DNA from: Todiramphus chloris collaris
Taxonomy: Eukaryota; Chordata; Aves; Coraciiformes; Alcedinidae
Assembly: GCA_025345505.1 (NCBI GenBank)
Contig: JANVCC010009942.1
Location: forward strand, 1,148,987 to 1,212,986
Length of the DNA: 64,000 nt
Reading direction: 5' to 3'
Shown here: piece after piece, positions 24,681-37,557 of the stretch
Position numbering within the stretch: position 1 is the stretch's first letter
Layout of the letters: every line of letters begins with the position of its first letter
Program-made: the position numbers and the translations under genes
Notes under the pieces: generated by a model
The model's input: only the letters and a program-made list of their open reading frames with translations
Told to the model about the DNA's origin: nothing
Databases searched by the model: none

Positions 24681-26439
24681 GACCATTCTCAAATGGTTCT
24701 TTGGTTTCTACCACATCAATAACACTTATGTAAGATTGTTCCAAGCAGTCAAACCAAAACCTGTCCTCAGGTAGTAATATTAGAGGCATAGGCTTTCTGA
24801 AAAAAGCAATCCGCCAGTAGGAGGGAGAGTTAACAGTCCTCCAGGAATGTTTTATATGAAATTCAAAATTTGACTTTCGTAAAGGTAAAAAAACAAAGGA
24901 GAGTTTGAGAAAATGAGGCATAACAAAGAGCAACAATAAGCAATAAAAAAATAGCTTAATTTTTAATCTGGATTGTTATCTTGTAAGCTTGCTTGCATTC
25001 AAAGCTTATCTTGTGTGCAAAGCAAAACCTGATTGTCTTAGATTTCTCAGCTCCGTTGTGGGAAAACATTTTTGCAGGAAACCCAGGAATTTGATAATAT
25101 GAGAAAGACAAACCTTTCCTAGAGAAGTTTCTAGGGAAACTATTAGACCAACTTTGGCAGTTAGCAAAAGCTTCTAATTCATACATAAAACCTGTTCTAC
25201 TACCATTAGTATCCATAGCAGTTTTATCTACTATTTAAATAAAGATAAGAGCATACCAGTCTACTGTGCTCATAGAAGGTGACACAGCATTTTTTTTAGG
25301 CTCCATGTCTTGGTATGGGGGTCAAATACTATAAACTCTCAAGTTCTCATAACTTAAGGAATTAAAAGAGAAAAAAATAGAGAAATTATGAGAATAAAGA
25401 CAGAAATGGCCATCTCACTTTGATAGCAATGGAAAATTGTGGTAACAATTAATTAATCATTAAAATAGCCAGTAAGAAGCTATCAGCAAGAGAAGTAAAT
25501 GAAACTTCTCCAAGACATAAGAAAGTATCAGTATCAGATCCAACTTCATTGTAACAGCTAAGACTTATTTTGAGAGATGGAAATGTATCTATGTTAATTG
25601 GAAGCATTCTTTTTTCCCTGAACAGTATTTTATGAATTAAGAGCTACTGCATTTTATGTTATTAAATCCAAAATGACATAATGCAAATTATGTACACATA
25701 TATATTTAAAGTATGATAAAGAAGATAAATATAAGCATACTCATTCTCATACACTGTATGTTTATAAAAAGATGCACATGCCTTTATAGATGCACATATA
25801 CTACACACAGTACATAGATACAAGCTTTTGTTTGAGACATGCAGCAGGCATTTTCATCATCAGGTTTGTACATGTAATTCTGTAACTTTAAAAAAATTAT
25901 TTTTTTCTTCCCTTTTTGGTATCCTTTTTTAGGGTGGCAGAAATAAAGGCCCTCAAACTAAGCTTTTGTTGGTATGCCATCATAGTTAAGGCTAGTGTTG
26001 ACTGCATAATGAAAATAAAGAAGGAAAGGTTTTAAATAAATGAAAATAACAAAAGGTGGGGCAATTCAGTACTAATACAGTAATAATAGCAGCAAGAAAA
26101 GTAAGAATATTTCATCTCTATATGTACATTGACTAATGTTTTGTCTGTATAGTTAAGCTGTCTAAGGAAGAAAAGATACAGAAATAATTAAAACACCAGT
26201 AACAAAATGTGTGATGGATTCAACCCACTTTGAGGATGTTTGTGTCTTAGTTACTCATCTTCAAATTACTAATTTATTTCAGCTAGTGTTACATTGCACA
26301 AAATTGAAAGTCAAAATTAATTGGAGAAGTGGGTCTTAGGGAACAGGGTGAAGGATTGACTGACTGTTCTGTTATATGCTTGGGAATATCCTTTTCTTGA
26401 GAGTATGGAAAATTTGCTTAGACATTGAGTTTTGTCTAC

Positions 26440-26500
26440 TTAATTTGTAAAACAGGGATAACACACATCACACTGCTTGAAAAGCACGTGGACATCAAAA
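26440..26500 (+). mobile_element. Possible MIR/L3-like relic
   Basis: TTTGTAAAACAGGGATAAC followed by CTTGAAAAGCACGTGGACATC recalls the old amniote SINE/L3 pattern of 'tgtaaaa.ggggataa' then 'gtaaagcactttgagatc'. It is short and seen by eye only. Confidence 0.35.
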
Positions 26501-28367
26501 GGCTGAAAACCTGCCATAGGTGCCATGTTATTACTGCTGTTGTTGTATAAAAGCTGAAGAAATAGGTTAACAATCTTCCTTTTCAAGACAAAGTGAAAAG
26601 TCCCTGTAGTCTGATAAGACTCGAGTTTAATATTGTAAGTTAAACATGCAACAGCTAAGACCACTTTTCTTGTTTACTGTGGTGAAAAATTTGGGACATT
26701 CTAGCAAATATTCATTGCTTTAGGACATATGGCAAAACTGGTAATGTATCAAGAGAAACACAATCCTGGAAGCCTAGCATCTAGCTTTAAAACCTAAAGA
26801 ATGACTGGGTTATTTTCTGGAACACACATTAGCAAACTAAAGGTATACAACAGGCTGCTGCTTCTTGATGTGCAATCTTAATTTCATCATAAATTTATTT
26901 CAGATGGGATTATTAAAATATTTCTAAAAATCTGGAGCTGGGATTATTCACTCAGAACTACCTCTAGCATTGCTTAGCTATTAAATATTGCACCTGGTCT
27001 TGAGCTTGTTCTTAATATATGCTTGCCAGTTTATATTTGAATATATACCTTGCACTATACGAGTCAGTTTTGCTAAACTGTGAGTCGCATTGTTCATCCC
27101 AGTTCATCCACAACACTAGTTTATCCTCTTATGACCTGTACTGTAGAACAAGTCTGAAGGACAGAAAAGATTAACAAGATATTGTGCATCCTGCATGTGT
27201 GAGGTTGAGAACTAGTAATGCAGGTGTAGATTCAGAAGAGACATCTTCTTTGACACATAGAAGTTTTCACCACTGCCCACCACAGCAAATGATCTAAAAG
27301 TTATTCTTTTGTAGGTTGTTGGTGGAATGCCAGAGAAATAAACTCAGCCATTCATTTTGAGGTCAAAATGTACTCCTCTTTATCAAAGAGGAAGAAGGTA
27401 TACATAACTGCATAAGTAAAATAGCTGAAAAATGTATTAATAATTACTGCTTAGAATTCTTAAGAATGCAAAAAGGCAAGCCAAAGAGTACAGAAGAAAT
27501 ACAATGTATGTCATCAGTGTTTCCTTCCTATGTTCATTTACATTTAGCTGCCTTGATCAAGTTATCTGACTCATGAATAAATATATTTTGTTTGTTCAGT
27601 GATTAGACTATAAATAAACTTACTTTGTGCTCTGGGCTTTACTCATACTCAAGTGTGCAAAATTCCTCAGGGGAACATGGAAAAGAGGACCTTATGTGGG
27701 GATATACTATGCTTCCATGATGCCTTGTTTTGATACCCTTTCAAGCTGCCAGGTGCTGCTGCCTGAGCTGTACCATAAGCAGCAAATAAGGCATGTTTCA
27801 GAGAGAGGCCTTACAAAGACTCGCTCCTTCACATAGGAAAGCCAGGTTCTTGATACATGCTGGGCCTAAAAACATGTCCTCCTGCCTTTTTCTGGACCAA
27901 TTTTAAAGTGATTTGGTCACTTGTGCAATTAGTGACTGGCAAATTCAGCACTAACTGACCATTGCTGGTGCACATAGACTCGGTTGCAGAAAAAAAGTTT
28001 TATCAAAACAGATCTAGTACCTGTGCAAAGCTTCATTGATAGATACTCAAAAAGAAAAAAAGAAAAAAAAAGATAATTTTTAGAAGTAGGAAAATATTTT
28101 TTTCTGACAAACTTCATATTCTAGGCAAACAGTGTGAGCTTATGCTATCAGCTCTGGTGGTGGTCTATGGTTACACCTAGCATTAAGATTAGAATAAAAG
28201 GTACCTGAGAATATTGGACTAATACTGGATAACAGTGAATAGTCTAAAATTAAATATTAGCCCACTGGAAGACTTTGGACTTGAGCTGAGCTAAGGCTGC
28301 CTACTGTGTTGGTCTTTGTTACTCTTTTTTTAAAAGAAGATATAAAATATCACCCCCGGTTCTCAAG

Positions 28368-28400
28368 TGTGTTTATATATATTTTTATATATATATAAAA
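28368..28400. repeat. (AT)n-rich patch
   Basis: An alternating TA tract interrupted by T and A runs. Such tracts are prone to slippage. No associated gene. Confidence 0.7.
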
Positions 28401-31120
28401 ACTATAAAACTATGGTTTTTATTATAAAACCAGTCTTCTTCTTAGCTCTAAATGGACATACTGCAATAACTACATCACTAATTGCACTGTTAAAAAGAAA
28501 ATCTGTATGTTTTTCTCAGAACTTCTGTTTTTCAACTATCCGCTCCACACAAACTTGGACTACAATTTCTTAGCTAAATACTTACTTAAAAAAGAAACAC
28601 CAGTGTCTCATACATAAGTCAGTAGAGAGTTTAGCAGTACCTATTTGTGCAGCAAGTCAGTCTTTTTGGCTAAGGAAATGTAAAGACTAATGTTTTTTCT
28701 CTTTTTTTAATGGAAAAGTGGTTTCTAGGGAAAGCAACAGAGGAGTGTATTCCTTTTACAAATATTACATAATTAGAGCTAGTTCTGGACAAAGTTACTA
28801 TCAGACTTACTACTCTGAGAACAATAATATTTGGCAGGATATATCCTCTTTTATTATCATCCTGTTCAAAAGAATAGGATAGTTCTGCTGGATATCAATC
28901 AAATGCAAAAGTGGGAGATTAAGGAGAAATGTCTGGAAGAGCATTTCAAGAAGACTATATTTATTTCAAGAAAACAAAATATACCACCATTACAAGAAGA
29001 CAAAACTTGTATACAGAACCTGAAAAAATTAAAGTATGTTAACTAATCTTATATATTAAAGAACTTTACCTTGTGTAGAACAAATATCTACCATTAATAG
29101 CAATGCTGTATTCTCCAACCACACATATTCTAAAATCAGTATGTTTCAGGAATGCTTTTGCCTTTTTGGAAAGAGTGAAGGAATCAACTTTTACTATCAG
29201 AAAGTCTTCTTAAAAACTAATCTGAGGTTCATTTTTTTCATCAGTGTAACAACACAGTTCTATACCAAACAGGAGAGTGGATTTCTCCATGTTCTTCACT
29301 GGAAATTTGGCATCCACAGGTATTGGACTGAATGAGTCAGACACAGATAAGACTCTTGTTTGGTAGAATGACATCATCCATAGTCCTTCAGAAAAATGCG
29401 AGGAAGTAAAATTAAATCTGAAATATTCATTATGCTATCAAATCTTTCTTGAAGAGGAACTGCATCACTAGAGAATTCATGTTTAAAAAAAAATTACTTG
29501 AATTTATATAAAATTCTCTAATATTGTTTATCTCCCACTTGTTTTTGAAGCACCAAAGACCTAATCCAGCAGTTACAGGGGGAAGAAAGAAAAAAAGCAA
29601 GAACTTTGTATGAATACTTAGAACTACAAAAATTTACTTTATTTTTAACACAAAGTTGTAAAACAGAAAACTGTAATTAAAAGAAGAAAGCTATGTGTTT
29701 AAATATGTGTCAACTTACTGGAGAGTACAAATGAAGGTTAAATTGAGAGTACATTACTTGCCATGAATTATTCACTGAGAGCTAAATAAGGCACACTAAG
29801 AAAGTTTTCTCACTAGCCTTGAGCTGTCAGAAAGTTTGGTTGCTGATTTAAACTAGCCATCTAGGCTCCTGCTACAGACAACTCTGATAAGTACTTGTGG
29901 TAGTTTATCTCCATGAATCAGACATCTATTTTAAGAAACTGAGAAATACTTCTCACAGCTGTCTGTTGACTATGGCTGCCTGCCTATTTTACATTAGAAA
30001 CATGGTGATTCAGGATGTACTTGATAAATCCTATAGTGCCAGTCTAAAAACTACAAGCTTCTATAACATGATTTTTTCTTCCTCTTCCCTCTCTTACAGA
30101 AGCAGTTGAAGTGAAAGTAGGTAGGATTAAAAGTTTTGCATTTACAGAAATGTAAATTTCAAAATATTTTCATATTTGTCATCATATCTTATTATATTTA
30201 GATCATATGAGAGATGAACAATGTCAAGACATCACCTCCACAGCCCATAACTAATGTAGTAACTATGATGGTTCTCAAAAGCGACACCTCTGACCTCTCA
30301 CCCCTTCCTCCTCAGAGGGAAGAGAAGGTAAAGGGATCAAAAAGACTAGATATAGTACATTAGTTATATCTACCACTGAAAACTTATGTATGACTGACTT
30401 CTGAATATCCAGACATCTGGAAGAGAAGGTACAGTTGTTTTTACAGTCACTGATTGTAAATCTCTCCCCAGTTTAGGCCTAATTTATTAGTTCTATCTGA
30501 AGTCTTTATTTCATTTTTAACTGTTTGAAATTTCCTTCATTAGACAATGTTCCAGGCATAAGAAAAATATGTTGCAGAATAAATCTTAAAGAAACTGACA
30601 GTTACACTGACTGTTAAATACCACCAGAGATGACAATAGCCAGAAACTTCATGTTGTTCTGGAAGTATAAATTGCATAAATTGAATGCAAACATTTCAGT
30701 ATTGTCAATGCACTCACACATTGGACATGGAAAATGTGCATCTTTCCTCTGTGCCCTCTGTGAGTAAAACACACTTTGTGCATCATTGAATTCCAGAAAA
30801 ATATGTCAGAGCTCAGCATATTATATGAATTTCCATTGAGGCATATGCTACATCAATTCTGAAACTAGCAAAGTTTTACTTCACTACTGTTTTCCTTTCA
30901 CATACTCTTAATTATAGCCTTCTAATATAGCAAATCAATCTATTCTCTTTTCTTGATGCTCTTCTTCAGCAGTTGATTAGCAAAGCTCTCTCTCTATTTT
31001 TAACCACTGAATCCAATCCAGCTAACTTCCTTCTTTTTTGCTGCTGTGTTAAATGCAGAAGATAAAGTCTTTAATTAAAAACAGAGGAAAGACACCAAGT
31101 CTTTCTCTTTCCTGACTCAG

Positions 31121-31295
31121 TGTTTTGATTTGTTGTTGGTTTGTTGGTTGGTTGGGTTTGTTTGTTTGTTTGTTTGTTAGTATGTTTTGTGTGTTTGTGG
31201 TTTTTGTTTGGTTGGTTTTTTGTTTGTTTGATTTGTTTTGGTTTTGTGGTTGTTTTTTCTTGTTTGTTTGTTTTGTTTGTGGTTTTTTGTTCTTT
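31121..31295. repeat. G/T-only low-complexity tract (A/C tract in opposite orientation)
   Basis: About 175 bases almost without A or C on the plus strand: (GTTT)n, GGTT and T runs. It is the reverse-complement counterpart of the A/C tracts at 2390, 20262, 42712 and 47908. The frames on both strands across it are compositional. Confidence 0.88.
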
Positions 31296-33844
31296 TAAAG
31301 TGTGTTCATCAGCCTTACAGTACAGCATGGCCTAAAGAAAAAATCATCAACGTACAATTGCAATGGGAAGTCCTCCCTGGTAATTTCCCTGCTATGGCTA
31401 GCATGTCTACAAGTCCGTTACTAATGGACTGCTTCAAATAATTTTCAATGACAATCAAGAACAGTTGAAATTGACTGGGGGGCCTGAACTTTTTGAGAAG
31501 GGCCCTGAATTTTGAGTGAGGAGGGCCCTCAACTCCTTCTTTTACAAAATATTACTTCTAAAAGAATACTCCTTCTCAAAGTTAAGAAATGTTACAACAG
31601 TTATGATTTCTGTGCTCTAAATAGCTATAACTGGGTTGGTCTAAACCTCACAGATTTTCAGTATTTAATTTGCTCTTACATCAGTCAATGCTTCAGATTA
31701 CCTCCTCCTGACCAAATCATACTTGCATTCTCCTTGAGCTCTGAAAAATTTTGACGACAGAAACTACTCCCTGACTCCAAAAATTCTTTCACACTCAGTA
31801 TCCTCTCTGCTCATATTTCAACTCCACTGCCCAAATGAGATCTTGTTTTTCACCCTGTATCTTCTCCAAAGATAATTCTGTAGCCCTCTGTTTTTGACAT
31901 TCTTTCTTATCAACTATCTTAAACGTATTCTTAACTAGTTTAAACATTTATGTTTAGGAGCTATTACATAGCCTTTTGCATTAAATTCTCACATCATTTT
32001 ACCTAGCCATGCTTCTTATATAATTTTTCTGATATTAGGGTACAAGCAAAATATTAAAACTTGAGCTTTAAATGAGCATTATTTCATAGGTTTCTCTGTC
32101 ACATGGATAGCACTCTCACTTACTCATGCTATCCTTAAATTTTTCAAGCCTTAATCCTTCATTTTGGCCAAGCCAGACTTGCTATATCATTACTTCCACT
32201 TGGATAATATTTTTAAAAATTATACTGTCCAGATTTCCAAGCATAATCAGACCTTTATTATTTATTCACCACTGGACTTGGCTGTATTGAAAAATTATAG
32301 TTAATGATTTTACAGTAAATCACAATAAAATTAAAATGCAGAAATTATTATTTGAAAGTACTTTAAGCAGCATGTATAACAGAATGTGTTAACTCTTGGA
32401 TGCTTTTGAGACCATCTGGTCTGTATTTCTGTATGTTTGTATGAAAACTAGAAAAACTAGAGTCATCCTTTTCATTCTACTGTCAGCATTTTATATGTAA
32501 CTTTGAAAGGTGGTTTGTTTGGTTTCTGTTACATGTCCAAGGGAAGGTTAAAAAATAAAACTTACTGGGTTGCAAAGACTATTCTGAATTATTTTTCTCT
32601 TTTAAATCTCACCTTAAATTACCTGCAAAATTTAATTACTACCTAAAAAAAAATAATTTCTAAGAATATGTGAAATTTTACATTAAAATAATGGATTCAT
32701 TTATTGAAAATTTCAGAAATATTTAGATCTACATATTTCAATAGTAAAGGTTTTCATTGATATTCATATACAATTTTACAATTCAGAAAAATATGTTATA
32801 TTTGATATTGCAAACATTGTTAAAGACTACTACAGACACTAAATGTTGTCTGTAATCATATCTTTTAAAATGTCCCATGCTGATAGGCACATATTTCACA
32901 ACTATTATCTAACTTGAGTTAGCATTCAAAATACACTGGCAGTTTACAAATAACAGAAAGAGGCACATTTCTGTTTCTGGAATATGAAATTATAAAATGT
33001 TGGAATATATTTTTGCTGTTGAAGCAACTTCTATGTATTTAAATAAACTCAGATCTGCAAACTCATGTCTAGACGATCAACACCCAGATAAGGTGACATT
33101 TCAGAACAGAAAAACTGGCTGAGGATTTTTACCCTTTTGTTAGTATTGTGTTCCATTATTTTGGACAAGAACATAAGCAAATGATTCAGTTTTGTCTTTT
33201 ATAACTGAAAAAATGATCTTTCCATATAAAAATTTTCTCAGTTAGGAAGCCATTCTTACAACCATAAGGATGAGCTACTAGGACTTTTTTCCTAAAAATT
33301 TCTCAACCTAATATGTATGGTGCTGAATGCAGTTGAAAAGCTATGATTTCTTCAAGGTTTATTTTAAATTTTATTTAACAGTGCTAATGAATTTAATAAT
33401 ATTATGAACATTTGAAGCTTAATCATCCCAATCCTTCCTGTCCAAAGAAAGTCCTTCAAACAGTGCTTTGGAAGTTTTGGTTTGCCCTCTACTGATTACT
33501 TGTTTTATGACCCTTGGCCAGCTGGGTCAAAAATACATAGTTTTAGAGGAAGTTCTGAGTTGAAGTCTTTTGTTTAAAAAGGCTTACACAGAAGATTATA
33601 ACAACCACTAATTCTGTCAGTATTCTTTTTCAGAAAGGCACCTAAGGAAAAAAAAAGACTCAAGAATCTTTCTAATCTTTAATAAATTTTCAACTATCTA
33701 GAGAAAGGAATAACCTAGAAACAGAAAAAAACATTGTGATTCGAGTAAATGAGAAACTCATTTAAAATCCACAGGTATATTGTGATTGCAATCCTCATAG
33801 ATGCAGTTCATAAAGTATTCATGTCCTCTTGTCTCAGGATATGC
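31296..33844. other. Non-coding AT-rich stretch, no gene seen
   Basis: Short chance frames only. A local imperfect duplication containing GGGCCC lies at 31477-31530 and includes the palindrome GAGGGCCCTC at 31521-31530. No transposon recognised. Confidence 0.6.
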
Positions 33845-33865
33845 TTTTTTTTTTTTTTTTTTTTT
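33845..33865. repeat. Poly-T run (21 bases) abutting a CR1 3' end
   Basis: An uninterrupted T run that ends one to three bases before the CR1 terminal repeats. On the CR1 sense strand this reads as a poly-A tail right after the element's end. Confidence 0.9.
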
Positions 33866-33866
33866 G

Positions 33867-33955
33867 AATCATAGAATCATAGAATGTCAAGGGCTGGAAG
33901 GGACCTCGAGAGATCATCTAGTCCAACCCCCCTGCCAGAGCAGGGACCCCTTCAC
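33867..33955 (-). mobile_element. CR1 3'-end fragment (about 90 bp)
   Basis: The two terminal repeats (AATCATAG AATCATAG on the plus strand) are followed by GGGCTGGAAGGGACCTC and ATCATCTAGTCCAACCCC, the standard CR1 3' tail read in reverse. It is severely 5'-truncated with no coding content. A 25-bp-period duplication of GGACCCCTTCACA follows at 33943-33981, spanning the truncation edge. Confidence 0.92.
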
Positions 33956-35225
33956 AATACATAATACAGGACCCCTTCACAAACAGACACAGATAATGAA
34001 GCAGTTTAAGATCTGTGGCCTTGCCTGACACAGCCATGTGCCAGGCTGCACACCATTAAGGCTCAAAGGACTCAGAGATACACAGAGTACTTTCAAGTCT
34101 ACTCTGTATTTCCAAACAAGGTCCAGTAATCATTTGTACCAAAGCAATGTCTGCTCTGAACTTTTAGAAAAATATGTCAGAGAAGGATTGTTTTGTTTTG
34201 TGAAAAAAACAGGGCAAGATCCTTCTAGGATATGATTCCAAGTTTTCAAACATTTAGGTACTGCAATGAAAAACTGTTAGTACCAAAAAACCCTAGAGTT
34301 TAAATGTGTTATTTTAAAAAACCCTAGAGTTTAAATGTGTTAAAGTTCATAATCAATGTAATACATTTCTAGAGAAGTGAGTTTTTCATAAGATGTCTTT
34401 CAAAAAGTGAATTGAGAGTACTAGTAAGAGGGAAAAATTTTGCATATACAATACTTTCATCTAGATCCCCAGGCTTGCCTTTTGAAGATACTGCTGTTTA
34501 TCCTTTGTAGCACACTGAGGGACGAGATACAACATGGCTGCAGTTGTATTGGACCCTCCTCCATTGCTCCAGAAAGAAGATTCTAGATTGCAGGACTTGT
34601 GTATTTCGACTCACGTGGTTTCTACAACAACATCCAGTGCATGGGGATAAAGTGTATTATTACACTGTTGAGAGGCACATGTAGGATCTATAGATTTTGA
34701 TATTTTTGTTTTGAAAGATGTTGATTGTGGTGGCTTTGGAAATGCACTGGTCTTCTAGATATATGAAAACATTAACACTCTGCTTACAGGTCTAAGAATT
34801 TTGCTTTTATAACTCAGTCAAATCCTTCTGCTTTTGTTGTGCTTCTGAGAATGCCATTTAAAATAATCTTCCTTCATCTCAGTATACGAAGATGGAGAAA
34901 GGGCTAGTGGAACATTAGAGAAAAGAGTAAGAAAAAATGCATTGGAGCTTTAGAAAACGTGAGTTATTGCTCTGACATGAAGTTTCTTTCAACTCTTATC
35001 AGCAACTGTAGTCTTAATGAAGAAAAGCCATTGAACATCAGAATAGTTAAATCACTTTTCTTAACAACCTTAAGGGCTATCCTACAAGACAGTCATCCTT
35101 TCATCCTATATATATCCTAGTTTTGGTCTATATTCCATCTGAGTATGAAACTTACGTGATCTTTTCTGTCTTCTAAAAGCATTTAAAACAAAATCAATTG
35201 AGTCTTGCTCTGATGCAGGGACCTT
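33956..35225. other. Non-coding stretch with a 27-bp tandem duplication
   Basis: No gene or transposon recognised. It holds the duplicated block at 34285-34342. Confidence 0.6.
34285..34342. repeat. Tandem duplication, 27-bp copies, 31-bp period
   Basis: A block made of six A, then CCCTAGAGTTTAAATGTG and TTA, occurs at 34285-34311 and identically at 34316-34342. The lack of differences points to a recent event. Confidence 0.88.
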
Positions 35226-35678
35226 TCATAGAATCATAGAATGTATTGGGTTGGAAGGGACCTTTAAAGGTCATCCACCCCCCTGCAGCTCAGAGCCCTG
35301 TCCAATGTGACCTTAAATTTTCCCACTGAGGGGTCATCTACCACCTCTTTGGATAACCTGTTCCACCACCCACACAATAAAGAACTTCTTCCTAATGTCC
35401 AATGTAAATCTACCCTTCTCTAGTTTAAAACCATTGCCCCTCATTCTGTTGCTATGTGCCCTTGCAAACAGTCCTCCCCAGCTTTCTTGTAGGCCCCTTC
35501 AGGTACTGGAAGGCCATTATAAGGTCTCCCTGCAGCCTCCTCTTCTTCAGGCTGAACAACCCAAAAGTCTCTCAGCTTGTCATCATAGCAGAGGTGCTCC
35601 AGCCCTCTGATCATTTTATGTGGACACCCTATGGCCCTGCTCCATCAGGTCTATATGCTTCTTGTGTTAAGAGATCCA
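35226..35678 (-). mobile_element. CR1 3'-end fragment (about 450 bp)
   Basis: Starts with TCATAGAATCATAGAATG and GGTTGGAAGGGACC, then the usual 3' region read in reverse. It includes GAACTTCTTCCTAATGTCC, CATTGCCCCTCATTCTGTT and CCTGCAGCCTCCTCTTCTTC. Similarity fades after TTCTTGTGTTAAGAGATCC near 35678. The content corresponds to the last part of ORF2 and the 3' untranslated end. The plus-strand frames here are shadows. Confidence 0.92.
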
Positions 35679-37557
35679 TATATCCACAGAGAAATGGAAC
35701 AGACAGGACTTCAGTAATTCTAATCTGTGGTGTAGACATAAATCTGTGGTTTAAATCTGAACATGCCTGAGATCACCATATTCAAAGTTATCCCACATCA
35801 GCTATTTTAACATAAGCCCTTTTGGTAAGCTGGAGCAGCTACACTGGAGCAACAGAGTATGTTCCTCTCTCTTAGGTAGGTACAACACTCAAAAAATTAA
35901 CCTATTTTCCCTAAAGCAGAAAACTTGACACATATTATAAATGAATACTGCTGCTGCTGCTACTACTACTACTACCACCACCACCATAAAAAGCATTTAA
36001 GATAAGACTTTACAGAACATGTTCCAAAAATACTTTACTTGCTTTTCTTCAACTGAGACTTCACATCTCCATTCTGCCCCTATTGTATATTTTCTTACTG
36101 ATACCAGAAAACATTCTGGGATCTCATTCCTGAAGGACTAAGCCCTGCTCTAGAAGACGTACACCTTGATATTTAACTGCTCAATACGTTTAGTTTACTT
36201 GACAGATTTTAGATACACACACTGGTTTTTACTCTGTTGAAAATGATTTACAAATTGATGTTTGCTAGTAACACTTTTCTGCTTCATTTCGCATTTTAAC
36301 TTCAGCAAACACCATCTTTATGTTACAGGAAAAAATAAAGCACAGAAAAAGAACAGTAAACTGAGTGGTTATTTACACTGGTAGAGAAAAAAGTACCACC
36401 AATAATATATTATGATACTTTTATAAAAGTCAGTTTGCAGGAAGACTAAGATAGAAACCTCACCTAACAAATATGGCTCTATGCTTTTATTAAAAATATA
36501 AGGTGACTATCACCAACAAAACCTAAAATAAAGAATGAAGGAGACAAAGCATTTTGCAACTTAATTATACAAATTTATATTTGTATGAGCAACTGGAGAC
36601 CTTCACATCTCAGGGGTGTGTCTTTGTTCATGTGTGCTCTGCTATTACTCTTCTCTCTCAACATATAAATATGAAGATATCCATGCTCCCATATTATCGA
36701 TTTGAATTCCATGCTAAATAATTCTCACAACCTCTCACAGGACAGGTATTTTCCTTGGTTTTAATTAATCTGAATTATTTATTATGGTATGTCACTTTTC
36801 TGACAATCATCTCAGTAAGACAGGTTCAGTTCAGTTAACATGGTTTCATGTGGATCTTGGAAAGCTTTTTTCCTGTAAATTTTCTGGTACAATTATCAAG
36901 AAGGTAAATTATCTCAGCTTTCTTTCTTTTTTTTTTTTTTTTTTTTACTTTCTGAGCATTATTTAATAATTTTCTACTGCTTTACATGTCAAAATCTCTC
37001 AAAACTTGCAGGTCTCAAAGTTGATCCAAATCAAATAGATGTCAAAGAGACAATTCTCAAAAAAATTTTCCATTTACCTTGATCAGCTAACTCACTGGAC
37101 AACAAGAGCAGTGTGCTACAGAAGATTTTCCACAAACTTGAGTGTGTAACAAATTACAAGTAAAATGTATGTTTGTATTTATAGTATATTTGACTTCTGT
37201 ATAGTCGGATTAAAAATATTCTGCATCAAGTAGTGTCCTACAGCTGCAATGGATTGTGCAGTTTAACTACACTTCCAGATATTTCTTTTTAGGAGACAAA
37301 AATTTAAATACAGGTTTTGTCGTTCAACTAAAAATGAAAAGCAGCAACAGCAAAAACACTTGTCTTCCTCACCAGCAAAAACTAACTTTCCATACCATCT
37401 CAGAAGAATTGAAGATTAAATGCAAGGTTTCAAGGTGTCATTTTACATGACTTAATTTTACAGCATTGACTAGATCACTTTGCAGTGGTTCTGGGTTCAG
37501 GTTATATTGGTTTAAAGTGCCTACTGCTTTAAGGTGTTCAGTCTTAAGGGCACATGG
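35679..37557. other. Non-coding AT-rich stretch, no gene seen
   Basis: It contains a compound trinucleotide repeat (35948-35986) and a 20-base T run (36927-36946). The T run has TTTAAT (ATTAAA on the minus strand) 15 bases to its right, which could be a retrotransposed tail or chance. No gene recognised. Confidence 0.55.
35948..35986. repeat. Compound trinucleotide microsatellite (CTG)4(CTA)5(CCA)4
   Basis: Three trinucleotide units follow one another without interruption. Each differs from the next by one or two bases, as expected from point changes that then spread by slippage. It lies outside any gene. Confidence 0.92.

Larger units (their letters stand above)
22521..24700 (-). mobile_element. 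CR1 non-LTR retrotransposon, reaches endonuclease domain, internally deleted
   Basis: This is a minus-strand CR1 of a different subfamily from the copy at 6339. The 3' end at 22521 has the terminal 8-bp repeats (ATCACAGA, then CATAGAATTG-type repeats). The 3' part of the element (22521 to about 23062) jumps directly to the middle of RT at about 23066. Most of the RT palm, including the SGIPQGSVL and FADD segments, is missing. From 23070 to 23500 the minus strand encodes the early RT (SMRLNGTHPRVL, then NYRSVTLTSVLGKVMEE, then CHGFIKGRFCL). From about 23500 to 24660 lies a frame-broken endonuclease region, ending at its N-terminal motif LKCIYTN at about 24640. The next residues of the domain continue in another frame. 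The 5' limit is uncertain, near 24680-24760. The copy cannot be active. Confidence 0.92.
24701..31120. other. Non-coding AT-rich stretch, no gene seen
   Basis: No protein-like frame. It includes a possible MIR-like fragment at 26440-26500 and an (AT)n patch near 28368-28400. The rest looks unique. Confidence 0.6.
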
